DNA of 35,074 nucleotides from assembly GCA_024679565.1 (NCBI GenBank), contig JAIBDD010000027.1, positions 1 through 35,074 on the forward strand, in the 5' to 3' direction. Position 1 is the first letter of the stretch, and each line of letters starts with the position of its first letter. This document shows positions 26,277 to 34,395 of this stretch, piece by piece. The notes below the pieces were generated by a model. The model was given only the letters and a program-made list of their open reading frames with translations. It did not search any database and was not told where the DNA came from. The translations under genes were made by a program, and so were the position numbers. Source of the DNA: Bacteroidota bacterium. Lineage in GTDB: Bacteria; Bacteroidota; Bacteroidia; NS11-12g; UBA9320.

Positions 26277-26642
26277 TCAATCTACCTGCAAAGCGTCGTT
26301 TGGATCCCAATAAATCTGACTCAAGTTTTGTATTTGATTATCCACAATATCAACCCCTTCCTCTCTCAGTAATTGCTCCATGGGTATGCCTCTAAAATGA
26401 GCTTTACCGGTAAGAAGCCCTTGTCGGTTTACTACCCGATGCGCAGGCAAATTATGTTGTGTTTTATTGAGCCCATTGAGCGCCCAACCAACCATTCTAC
26501 TTGACCGGGCGGCACCTAAATACTTTGCAATTGCGCCATATGAGGTTACCTTGCCCCTTGGGATAAGCGCAACAACTTGATACACCATATCAAAAAATGA
26601 AACGGATTTATCATTTTCATGCAACCTTTTGTTCTTAGGCAT
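26277..26642 (-). CDS. Alkyltransferase-like (ATL) DNA-binding protein
   Basis: The 121-residue protein resembles the C-terminal domain of O6-alkylguanine-DNA alkyltransferase: FFDMVYQVVALIPRGKVTSYGAIAKYLGAARSSRMVGWALNGL, the recognition helix region, then NLPAHRVVNRQGLL. In true transferases the motif is PCHRV; here the Cys is replaced by Ala67, so it cannot accept alkyl groups. Such ATL proteins bind alkylated guanine and recruit nucleotide excision repair. The -7 box on the minus strand (26654-26661) lies upstream. It ends facing the lipoprotein gene. Confidence 0.88.
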   Translation of the reverse strand: MPKNKRLHENDKSVSFFDMVYQVVALIPRGKVTSYGAIAKYLGAARSSRMVGWALNGLNKTQHNLPAHRVVNRQGLLTGKAHFRGIPMEQLLREEGVDIVDNQIQNLSQIYWDPNDALQVD

Positions 26643-26653
26643 AGTCTTTGTAA

Positions 26654-26661
26654 CAAACTTA
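26654..26661 (-). promoter_or_regulatory. -7 box TAAGTTTG of the ATL gene
   Basis: Exact TAnnTTTG match on the minus strand, 11 nt before the ATG (26642). It forms a divergent pair with the box at 26677-26684. Confidence 0.6.
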
Positions 26662-26676
26662 AAACATATTACACCT

Positions 26677-26684
26677 TATTTTTG
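26677..26684 (+). promoter_or_regulatory. -7 box TATTTTTG of the first TlpA-like gene
   Basis: Exact match to TAnnTTTG, 25 nt before the ATG at 26710; divergent from the ATL promoter. Confidence 0.6.
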
Positions 26685-26709
26685 TAACAACTTGAAGAGA
26701 GATCAGTAT

Positions 26710-28125
26710 ATGAGATTCATAAAAACAGTAGTGCTGTTATTATTTGTTGGATTAGGTTTTGCAAATGCCCAGCACAACATTAGTTTTAAAATCAACGGAT
26801 TGCAAAATGGCGATGAGTGTATCCTAGCACATTATTACGCAGATCAAAATCGAATTATCGATACGGCGAATGTGAATGCTAACGGAGATGTGATTTTTAG
26901 CGGTCCTGACAAACTGTTAAACGGTGTATATATCGTTGTTCTTCCACGTAAAACGTACATAGAGTTTATTGTACCAAACGATGATCAAGAGTTCGCTATA
27001 ACCTTTGATACTACTTTAGCGCCAAGCAGTAAGTCTGTAGTTGGTTCGATTGATAATCAAGTGTTCTTTGACTTTGACAAATTTGCTGTCTCACCAGGGA
27101 CTCGAAAGCGCGATTTAATAGCAGAATTTAGGTCTTGTGAAAACCCGACATGTAAAACTGACATCCGCAAAAAAATAAAGGCTGTCGACAAGGAAGTAGA
27201 TGACAAAAGAAAGGAATTGGTGAACAGATATTCCGAAACCTTTACGGCCAAATTGCTAAAATCCGTTTTAGATATTGAGATTCCAGAAGAAATCAATTCA
27301 GATACTACAGGTAAAAAATACGACTACTTCAGAAAGCATTACTGGGATAATATTGACCTTACAGACGATGGCATGTTGCGTACGCCTGTTTTTAAGGGTA
27401 AGTTAGAATACTACATCGGAAAACTAGTTGTTCAACAGCCAGATACTTTAATTCCTGCCATCGATGAATTGTGCACGCGAATTGAAAAAGGAGGCGCAAT
27501 GGAACTATACAAATACGTCGTTTGGTGGAATACGAATCATCACGAAGAATCTAAGATGATGTGTATGGATAAAGTTTTACTCCACATGGCTAAAAACTAT
27601 TATTGTGCAGGAAAATGCTATTGGGCAGATTCATCTCTAGTAGGTAAAATGTGTGAACATGCTGAAAAAATTGGCCCTACGGTTTGTGGAGCTATAGCGC
27701 CGAATATGTTTCTAACTGATACCACTTTTGCGCGCACTTTTGAGTTACACAAAATATCAGCTCCAGTTACGGTTGTAGTTTTTTGGGACCACCAATGTGG
27801 GCACTGTAAAAAGGAAATCCCGAAGCTGAAGTTAATGTATGATACGATGAAGCAGCGGGGCGTTGAAGTTTATTCTGTATATACACAAGCGGATTGGGAA
27901 GGTTGGAAAGAATATATTAGAGCAAACGATCTGAATTGGTTGAACGTAATGGACGCCTTTAATAAGGCAACCTATCGAGAAGATTATAACATTATCTCTA
28001 CTCCTCAAGTGTATATGTTAGACGAAAATAAAACCATTCGTTTCAAAAATCCACCTGCCGAAAACGTAGGTAGAATAGCTGAAATAATGCTCGAAGAATA
28101 CGAAACGAACAAAAAGCTTAAATAA
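26710..28125 (+). CDS. TlpA-like thiol-disulfide protein, first of a tandem pair
   Basis: The start ATG 26710 (MRFIKTVVLLLF) gives 471 residues with a clear signal peptide ending near NAQ. Residues 25-130 are a DUF4369-like domain (SFKINGLQNGDECILAHYYADQNRIIDTANVN). The middle region with helices resembles DUF5106. The C-terminal thioredoxin-fold domain has WDHQCGHCKKE with the redox pair C363/C366 and the cis-Pro region STPQVYMLD. It is probably a periplasmic disulfide reductase. An upstream frame start at 26629 overlaps the promoter and is rejected. The next gene is a paralogue, 25 nt downstream. Confidence 0.9.
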   Translation: MRFIKTVVLLLFVGLGFANAQHNISFKINGLQNGDECILAHYYADQNRIIDTANVNANGDVIFSGPDKLLNGVYIVVLPRKTYIEFIVPNDDQEFAITFDTTLAPSSKSVVGSIDNQVFFDFDKFAVSPGTRKRDLIAEFRSCENPTCKTDIRKKIKAVDKEVDDKRKELVNRYSETFTAKLLKSVLDIEIPEEINSDTTGKKYDYFRKHYWDNIDLTDDGMLRTPVFKGKLEYYIGKLVVQQPDTLIPAIDELCTRIEKGGAMELYKYVVWWNTNHHEESKMMCMDKVLLHMAKNYYCAGKCYWADSSLVGKMCEHAEKIGPTVCGAIAPNMFLTDTTFARTFELHKISAPVTVVVFWDHQCGHCKKEIPKLKLMYDTMKQRGVEVYSVYTQADWEGWKEYIRANDLNWLNVMDAFNKATYREDYNIISTPQVYMLDENKTIRFKNPPAENVGRIAEIMLEEYETNKKLK

Positions 28126-28150
28126 ACCCTACTTCGATACAACGCACACG

Positions 28151-29560
28151 ATGAGAATATCCCTTGCCTTTATAGTTTTACTTTTCACCTCTATTTCAAC
28201 CTGTTTCGGACAGTACGATATACGCTTTAAAGTTAATGGCCTAACGCAAGGCGATGAATGTATTCTTGCCCACTATTATGCGGATAAAAACAAAGTAATC
28301 GACACGGTCGCAATTAATCAAAATGGATTCGCCGTGTTTCAAGGTGAAGAAAAGCTATTGCATGGTGTTTACATACTGGTACTTCCTAAGAAAACATACA
28401 TCGAACTTATCGTTCCTAAAGAAGACCAGGAATTCACGATTGAGTTAGACACGACGTTATCACCTCATGCGAAGTCGGCAACTGGTTCGCTCGACAACCA
28501 ACTTTTTATCGAATTCGACAGATACTCGGTAGGTCCGGGGTCCAAAAAAAGACAGTTGATCAAAGACTACCCAAAGTGTCAAGACGACTCTTGCAAAGCA
28601 CGCATTCGAAAAGAAGTGGATGACTTAGACAAAGAAATTGACGTAAAGCGAAAGGAGATAATCGACAATTACCCAAACACCTTTACCGCCAAGCTATTTA
28701 AACCCATTTTAGAAATAGAAGTCCCGGACTCGTTGAAATCGGATAATGCAAAGGCGTATATGTATTACAAAAAACACTTCTGGGATAACTTTGACCTCAC
28801 AGATGACGGCATGTTGCGTACGCCGATATTTCAGGGCAAGCTAGAGTATTACATTACTAAGGTGATTTTACAAAAACCCGATACCTTGATTCCAGCTATT
28901 GACGACTTATGCTCCAAAATAGAGGCAGGTGGTGCAACAGAAATGTATAAATATGTGGTATGGTGGAACACCAATCATCACGAAGAATCTGACAGGATTT
29001 GTATGGACAAGGTACTTTATCATCTTGCTGAAAACTATTACCTTAAAGGGAAATGTGAATGGGCAGATTCAAGCACGATAGCCAACATGACTGACTACGT
29101 AAAAAAAGCAGAACGTATTCAATGTGGTTTGGTCGCGCCTAATATGACACTTGTTGATACTACGTATTTGCGTAAGTATGAACTTCACAAAATCAATAAA
29201 CCGGTTACAATTGTGGTGTTTTGGTCTCATACTTGTGGGCATTGCAAGGAAGAAATTCCAGTACTCAAAGAAATGTACGATACCCTAAAGCAAAAAGGGA
29301 TTGAAATTTATGCCGTTTATACGGGTTCAGATGTTGACGGATGGAAAGAATACATTCGAAAAAACAACTTAACCTGGATCAACCTGGTGGATGCGTATAA
29401 CAATTCAACCTATAAAAAGGACTACAATCAGGTTAAGACGCCAGAGGTTTTTATGCTCGACGAAAACAAAACAATACGGTACAAAAATCCACCGGCTGAA
29501 AACGTAGGTAAAATTGCGGAAATGATGTTAGAAGAGTATGGCAAACGCCATGCAGATTAA
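28151..29560 (+). CDS. TlpA-like thiol-disulfide protein, second of a tandem pair
   Basis: The 469-residue protein has the same architecture as its neighbour: signal peptide, DUF4369-like domain (RFKVNGLTQGDECILAHYYAD), helical middle part and a thioredoxin-fold domain with WSHTCGHCKEE (C362/C365) and VKTPEVFMLDENKTIRYKNPP. Long blocks are nearly identical to the first copy, for example TDDGMLRTP and YKYVVWWNTNHHEES, so they arose by tandem duplication. The two probably reduce different or overlapping envelope substrates. No separate -7 box is evident before it, so co-transcription is likely. It ends 4 nt before the convergent barrel gene. Confidence 0.9.
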   Translation: MRISLAFIVLLFTSISTCFGQYDIRFKVNGLTQGDECILAHYYADKNKVIDTVAINQNGFAVFQGEEKLLHGVYILVLPKKTYIELIVPKEDQEFTIELDTTLSPHAKSATGSLDNQLFIEFDRYSVGPGSKKRQLIKDYPKCQDDSCKARIRKEVDDLDKEIDVKRKEIIDNYPNTFTAKLFKPILEIEVPDSLKSDNAKAYMYYKKHFWDNFDLTDDGMLRTPIFQGKLEYYITKVILQKPDTLIPAIDDLCSKIEAGGATEMYKYVVWWNTNHHEESDRICMDKVLYHLAENYYLKGKCEWADSSTIANMTDYVKKAERIQCGLVAPNMTLVDTTYLRKYELHKINKPVTIVVFWSHTCGHCKEEIPVLKEMYDTLKQKGIEIYAVYTGSDVDGWKEYIRKNNLTWINLVDAYNNSTYKKDYNQVKTPEVFMLDENKTIRYKNPPAENVGKIAEMMLEEYGKRHAD

Positions 29561-29564
29561 CTCA

Positions 29565-30200
29565 TTAGGTATTATTTCTTTTTGCCTGAACCTGTTTATA
29601 CAATTCACCAGCATAAAGAGCTAAACCAAGGTTGTAGTAGGATCCACTTAACGTAGAAAAAGACTTTCCTAAACTAAGCCTTACCCCCATTCCTGCTTTT
29701 ATCCCAAACCAGTCGGTAAATAGATAAACAGCGTTGGCGCCTAATTCAATAGGTACAACAGTTTTCTTTCGTACAACAGACAAATTCCCGTTGACTCTTT
29801 CCGTATACCTATTTTGTCCTATACCCAGCTGAATGGGATAACTCAACACCCAACGATTCTTTCTAAGAAACGTGTATTCCGTTTGGAGTCCGAAGTACTT
29901 CAGATCGCTTGTTTCCAAAAGCGTGTCCGTGTTATTTCTATAGGTGACGTTAACGGCAGGCAAAGGCATGTAGTTAAATGCGGCTTCAAACCTGATTTTC
30001 CTGTTATACTCTACTCCGGTAAATAGTCGAATTGTTTTATATGGATCACCCGAAACGGTGGTGGTTTTGCTATTCAATCCGAACACCCACCTAGGTTTGA
30101 ATGTCAAAGCATGCTTCACACTATCTATCACCTGTGCTTGAACCACAGGCATACCAACAGAGAATAACAAAGCAATTATGGTTAGATATCGCCGTATCAT
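29565..30200 (-). CDS. Putative outer-membrane beta-barrel protein
   Basis: A 211-residue product with a signal peptide (IIALLFSVGMPVVQAQ) and an alternating strand pattern with aromatic girdles: RIRLFTGVEYNRKIRFEAAFNYM-like segments, LKYFGLQTEYTF, WFGIKAGMGVRLSLG. It lacks a classical C-terminal Phe, ending in a charged tail, so the barrel may be closed earlier. The function is unknown. It is convergent with the second TlpA-like gene and divergent from the MBOAT gene. Confidence 0.6.
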   Translation of the reverse strand: MIRRYLTIIALLFSVGMPVVQAQVIDSVKHALTFKPRWVFGLNSKTTTVSGDPYKTIRLFTGVEYNRKIRFEAAFNYMPLPAVNVTYRNNTDTLLETSDLKYFGLQTEYTFLRKNRWVLSYPIQLGIGQNRYTERVNGNLSVVRKKTVVPIELGANAVYLFTDWFGIKAGMGVRLSLGKSFSTLSGSYYNLGLALYAGELYKQVQAKRNNT

Positions 30201-30212
30201 GGGTGTTTTAAA

Positions 30213-30220
30213 TATTTTTG
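30213..30220 (+). promoter_or_regulatory. -7 box TATTTTTG of the MBOAT gene
   Basis: Exact TAnnTTTG match that overlaps the apparent TTG start at 30218, so the true start must lie downstream. Confidence 0.6.
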
Positions 30221-30238
30221 CAAGTAACAGAAAAGACT

Positions 30239-31654
30239 TTGCTATTTAATTCAGTTGCCTTCTTCATTTTTCTACCGGTAGTCGTATTACTGTACTATTT
30301 CCTACCTCAGAAATATAGATGGGTTGTCTTATTGGCAGCTAGTTACTTCTTTTATGGCTCATGGAAAATTGAGTTTTTGAGCCTCATCATGTTCTCTACG
30401 CTTGTTGATTTTTACGCTGCACAAGCACTACATCGACAAAAAGTAACATGGCGGCGCAATGTATTTCTAGGTATAAGCCTTAGCGCTAACCTAGGTTTGT
30501 TGTTTGCTTTTAAATATCTGGTTCTGTTTCTACCAAGTGTAGATCCCATGATTGCCAATATTTACACCGTGGATCATCCCTTTCTTGGATTTTTACTTCA
30601 GGGAGTCTATTTCTCAATCCCCGTTGGGATTTCATTCTACACTTTTCAAACACTAAGTTATACGCTCGACGTCTACCACAATAGAATTGAGCCGGAGAAA
30701 CACCTTGGACACTTTGCTCTTTTTGTTTCTTTCTTCCCACAACTTGTAGCCGGCCCAATAGAACGATTCTCGCGACTGATGCCCCAACTAAAGGCAAAAC
30801 ATGTTGTGTCATACAAACGCTTCCAACAAGCCTTTCGCTTAATGCTTTACGGCTTCTTTATCAAAATGTGTATTGCTGATAATTTATCTCCTTTGGTTGA
30901 TGCTGTGTATGATAACCCCTCCACATTTACACAATGGAGCACATGGTTCGGAACCTTCGCTTTCGGGCTACAGATTTATACAGACTTTGCTGGGTACTCA
31001 TTAATCGCTCAAGGTGCGGCTTTATGTCTTGGAATAAGCCTTATGGACAATTTTAAAACGCCTTACTTTAGTACCAGTATTGGCGAATTTTGGAATCGTT
31101 GGCATATATCGCTTTCCACCTGGTTTAGAGATTATGTATATGTACCGTTAGGCGGAAATCGCGTTTCCCTTTTAAGATGGGTCGTTAACATTTTGGCTGT
31201 ATTTATAATAAGCGGTTTCTGGCATGGTGCGAATTATACGTTCCTTATTTGGGGTGCCATTCACGGTATGTTGTACTTGGTAGAAAGGTTGATTAACGCA
31301 AACAAGCGCTTACCTCAAACCAGATTCGTTCTGCTTGCTGGGGGTGTGGCCATATTTATCTGTGTTAATATCGCATGGTTGTTTTTTAGAATTGATAGTT
31401 TGCAACAAGTTCCTAGACATGTCAACGCACTTTTTCAAACTGAAGGGGTACAAAATTTGACCTTGTCTCTCCCCATAATTACTATGCTGGTCACCTTTTT
31501 GATTGCTGAAATTTTAACATACAATAGTCGCTTTGATAGATTATTGGACCGGTATCCAACTGTTTTACGCTGGATCGTTTATGCTGGCTTAATTTGGTGT
31601 ATTGCTGCATGGGCAGGTGTAACCAATCACCCTTTTATATATTTTCAGTTTTAA
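30239..31654 (+). CDS. MBOAT-family O-acyltransferase (AlgI-like)
   Basis: I place the start at TTG 30239, because the -7 box covers the upstream TTG and because the resulting N-terminus, (L/M)LFNSVAFFIFLP, is the usual MBOAT opening. The 471-residue protein has about ten membrane segments and the signatures SYFFYGSW, VAGPIERF, FWNRWHISLSTWFRDYVYVPLGG and the catalytic-type His in GFWHGANYTFLIWGAIHG. AlgI-type enzymes transfer acetyl groups to polysaccharides at the envelope with a periplasmic SGNH partner. The next gene overlaps by one base and likely is that partner. The polymer acetylated is unknown. Confidence 0.9.
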   Translation: MLFNSVAFFIFLPVVVLLYYFLPQKYRWVVLLAASYFFYGSWKIEFLSLIMFSTLVDFYAAQALHRQKVTWRRNVFLGISLSANLGLLFAFKYLVLFLPSVDPMIANIYTVDHPFLGFLLQGVYFSIPVGISFYTFQTLSYTLDVYHNRIEPEKHLGHFALFVSFFPQLVAGPIERFSRLMPQLKAKHVVSYKRFQQAFRLMLYGFFIKMCIADNLSPLVDAVYDNPSTFTQWSTWFGTFAFGLQIYTDFAGYSLIAQGAALCLGISLMDNFKTPYFSTSIGEFWNRWHISLSTWFRDYVYVPLGGNRVSLLRWVVNILAVFIISGFWHGANYTFLIWGAIHGMLYLVERLINANKRLPQTRFVLLAGGVAIFICVNIAWLFFRIDSLQQVPRHVNALFQTEGVQNLTLSLPIITMLVTFLIAEILTYNSRFDRLLDRYPTVLRWIVYAGLIWCIAAWAGVTNHPFIYFQF

Positions 31655-32682
31655 TGAGTCAGGAGATAAAACATATCATAAGCAAGGGGCTGATTCGGCT
31701 AATTTCGATTGCTGTCATTGTGCTTGGTTTTAACCAGATATATACGTCATACTTCTTGAATACCGATCTTGACAATCATGGTCCTATGTTATTGGAGTTG
31801 AGTCATATTGTAGATACTTGTGATGTGATTTATTTTGGGGAAAGTTCAAACTTCACTACCCACCCTGATGATTATAATACCTTACGCATTAGCGATAATA
31901 TTGCTGCTAAACACCCGAACAAATCATTCGGCACCATTAATCATGGAGCCTATCACGTAGGAATGTTTTTGCCATTGGTAAAGCAACTTGCCATGTCTAA
32001 ACCGTCAAGAACGATTATCGTTACCATGAACCTAAGAACGTTTAATCAGGACGTTATCTTTGGTCCAAGTGAGGCCAACTTAAGACTTGCTAGCCGGTTT
32101 TATGAGCCCTCATTACCCATACTCAACAAAATTTTTGCTTCTCTAAATCACTACGACAATCGTTCTGGCCATGAACGAGATTTATTAAAGTGGAAAGCGT
32201 GGACTTACGACACACTGGTTAGCCATGAAGATTCTGTTGATTTCAAATACAACACAATTAGACGTTGGTGTGAGGTACCGAAATTTTTGGATAGCGCAGG
32301 CATTCAAGACGACGCAAAAAGACAGTTGGCCGATCAATATATAAAAGCGTATGCTTTTCAAATTGATGACAGCAATCCGATGATTCAGGAGTTTGATGAA
32401 TTGTTACAAGTAGCTCAGCAAAAGAATATTCGAGTGGTATTTAACCTCATACCAGAAAATATCCAAGATGCGCGTTACTATATTGGGGAGAATTTGGTTT
32501 GGCTCATGCAATCCAACCGTGACTTTTTAGTTGAGCGGTACGCCAATCTTGGCGCCACTGTTGTCGATAACCTCGAATTGCTTCCGAGTAAGCATTTTCT
32601 TGATCGCGCTGTTATACCCCAAGAGCATTATGATGCAAAAGGGCGTGAGCTAGTTGGCCTAAAAGTAGCCGACATGTTGTAA
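31654..32682 (+). CDS. SGNH/DltD-like membrane protein, MBOAT partner
   Basis: Starting at ATG 31654 (overlap TAATG with the MBOAT stop), this 342-residue protein has one N-terminal membrane helix (RLISIAVIVLGFNQIYTSYF) and an extracytoplasmic domain. A GES-type motif occurs in VIYFGESSNFT (candidate Ser nucleophile) and a His near the end in PQEHYDAKGREL, where SGNH/DltD/AlgJ proteins carry their catalytic His. The arrangement suggests it passes or transfers acyl groups with the MBOAT protein. The SGNH assignment is inferred from context and two motifs. The longer frame from 31594 would overlap the MBOAT gene by 61 bp. Confidence 0.72.
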   Translation: MSQEIKHIISKGLIRLISIAVIVLGFNQIYTSYFLNTDLDNHGPMLLELSHIVDTCDVIYFGESSNFTTHPDDYNTLRISDNIAAKHPNKSFGTINHGAYHVGMFLPLVKQLAMSKPSRTIIVTMNLRTFNQDVIFGPSEANLRLASRFYEPSLPILNKIFASLNHYDNRSGHERDLLKWKAWTYDTLVSHEDSVDFKYNTIRRWCEVPKFLDSAGIQDDAKRQLADQYIKAYAFQIDDSNPMIQEFDELLQVAQQKNIRVVFNLIPENIQDARYYIGENLVWLMQSNRDFLVERYANLGATVVDNLELLPSKHFLDRAVIPQEHYDAKGRELVGLKVADML

Positions 32683-32722
32683 CCCTTAGTTCTTATGGGA
32701 TTAACGGTATGTTTACAAAACG

Positions 32723-33256
32723 CTATTCAGCGGGATTGTCTTCCCCTTCTTTCGTTGATTCAGTGTCGTCAGTCTCTGAAGTTTCAGCGGGTGCATCTTC
32801 TTCACCATCTACTAAATCACTGACTTTTTCTTTAACATCGTGCGCAACATCTTCTACTTTGTTTTTGATTTTGCCTCCAACTTCTTTGGCGTCTTCAAGT
32901 AATTCTCCTGCTTCCTCTTTTATCTCATCGATTACTTCAGATGCTTTTGCTTTGATTTTGCCTCCAACTTCTTTCGCATCTTCCATCATTTCACCAGCTT
33001 CTTCCTTCACTTCAGCTACAACTTCTTTAGCTTTTGCGCTAACTTTATCCGCCATTTCTGAAGCCTCTGTCTTCAACTTTGCGGTAGCTTCTGCCGCATC
33101 CTTCGCCATTTCATCCGCTTTCACTTTTGCCTTTTCACCAAACTCCTTCCCTTTTTCAATGGCTGCATCTGCAATTACTTCTGACTTTTGACTCACATCA
33201 TCAACTGTTTCTTTGGCTTTGCCAAATAGCTTTTTTAAAAAACTTGAAATTCCCAT
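32723..33256 (-). CDS. Amphipathic-repeat (LEA/YtxH-like) protein
   Basis: The start ATG 33256 (MGISSFLKKLFGKAKETV) gives 177 residues. The sequence is almost entirely Ala/Lys/Glu-rich helix built of 11-residue-type repeats such as EKAKVKADEMAKDAAEATAKLKTEASEM. It includes a 29-residue duplicated block (EEAGEMMEDAKEVGGKIKAK and EEAGELLEDAKEVGGKIKNK, 87 bp apart in DNA). The tail is acidic (TDDTESTKEGEDNPAE). This composition resembles late-embryogenesis-abundant or apolipoprotein-like proteins that protect or bind membranes. Function is unknown. The longer start at 33283 adds nine residues and is less likely. Confidence 0.78.
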   Translation of the reverse strand: MGISSFLKKLFGKAKETVDDVSQKSEVIADAAIEKGKEFGEKAKVKADEMAKDAAEATAKLKTEASEMADKVSAKAKEVVAEVKEEAGEMMEDAKEVGGKIKAKASEVIDEIKEEAGELLEDAKEVGGKIKNKVEDVAHDVKEKVSDLVDGEEDAPAETSETDDTESTKEGEDNPAE

Positions 33257-33329
33257 ATATGTAATACTGTTTTTGAGTCTCACAAGTTACAAATCCCAAA
33301 ATGATTAGGCAAGAAACACCACCTTATCA

Positions 33330-33337
33330 TACCTTTG
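33330..33337 (+). promoter_or_regulatory. -7 box TACCTTTG of trhO
   Basis: Exact TAnnTTTG match, 24 nt before the trhO ATG (33362). The leader has AAAAAGGGTG before the start as a possible ribosome site. Confidence 0.65.
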
Positions 33338-33361
33338 CATTACCATTAAAAAGGGTGTAAC

Positions 33362-34393
33362 ATGAAATTGCATAATACTATTAATGGGGAAGAGTTAAAG
33401 GAAAAGATACAGCGTAGCGCAGAATTGCGTACGACCATTTCTTTTTATAAATATGCCAAAATTGGCAATCCCCAAGTTTTCAGAGACCACATTTATCTTC
33501 ATTTCAATGACGTAGGCGTTCTTGGAAGAATATATGTAGCTGGTGAAGGAATTAACGCACAAATTAGCGTTCCTTCAGATCAACTAGGTGCCTTTACATC
33601 GCACCTCAACGACATCACTTTTCTCGAAAACGTGCGCCTAAATTACGCCGTTGAAGATGATGGCAAGTCATTCTTCAAACTCGCCATAAAGGTAAAAGAC
33701 AAAATTGTGGCTGATGGATTAGAAGATGACATTTTTGACATTACAACCCCAGCTGATTATTTAGATGTTGAGGCGTTTAATAAACTCACCGAAAATCCCG
33801 AAACGGTTATTGTGGATATGCGAAATCACTACGAAAGTGAAGTAGGCCATTTTGAGGGAGCGTGGTGTCCCGATGTTGACACGTTTAGAGAACAATTACC
33901 CGTTGTGGTAGAAGAACTGCAAGACAAAAAGGATAAACCCGTGGTTATGTACTGTACCGGAGGAATTCGTTGTGAAAAAGCCAGTGCTTATATGAAGTAC
34001 AACGGTTTTGAAAACGTGTATCACCTAGAAGGAGGAATTATCAAGTATAGCCGAGACGCAAAAGAAAAAGGGCTTGATAACAAATTCATCGGAAAAAACT
34101 TTGTATTTGATGAGCGCTTGCACGAACGCATTACCGACGATGTAATTGCAAACTGTCACCAATGTGGGGAACCGTTTGACGATCACATTAACTGTAAAAA
34201 CAAAGCATGCAACCTCTTGTTTATCCAATGTCCTTCGTGTGCTGAAAAATATTCCGAATGCTGTTCTGAAGAATGTCAGTCGATTGCTGCCTTACCAGAA
34301 GAAGAACAACGTGCACTTCGAAAAGGAAAAGACAAAGGCGTACGGATATTTAGTAAAGGACGGTTTAAGCAGAATGTTACGAAACAGGGTTGA
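33362..34393 (+). CDS. trhO: tRNA uridine(34) hydroxylase TrhO (rhodanese-like)
   Basis: The 343-residue protein has the N-terminal UPF0176 domain ([37 protein letters not shown]) and a rhodanese domain at about 135-225 with the active-site Cys in [12 protein letters not shown]. The C-terminal region has a zinc-type Cys cluster: [19 protein letters not shown] and [16 protein letters not shown]. This is the architecture of TrhO (YceA), which forms 5-hydroxyuridine at the wobble position of tRNA with oxygen. It has its own promoter and is followed by the non-coding inverted-repeat segment. Confidence 0.95.
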   Translation: MKLHNTINGEELKEKIQRSAELRTTISFYKYAKIGNPQVFRDHIYLHFNDVGVLGRIYVAGEGINAQISVPSDQLGAFTSHLNDITFLENVRLNYAVEDDGKSFFKLAIKVKDKIVADGLEDDIFDITTPADYLDVEAFNKLTENPETVIVDMRNHYESEVGHFEGAWCPDVDTFREQLPVVVEELQDKKDKPVVMYCTGGIRCEKASAYMKYNGFENVYHLEGGIIKYSRDAKEKGLDNKFIGKNFVFDERLHERITDDVIANCHQCGEPFDDHINCKNKACNLLFIQCPSCAEKYSECCSEECQSIAALPEEEQRALRKGKDKGVRIFSKGRFKQNVTKQG

Positions 34394-34395
34394 CT

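Noticed and set aside
32709..33191. A 160-codon Ser/Ala-rich open frame opposite the amphipathic-repeat gene
   Set aside because: The repeats of the real gene, read in reverse, create it. The minus-strand protein has the meaningful amphipathic pattern.
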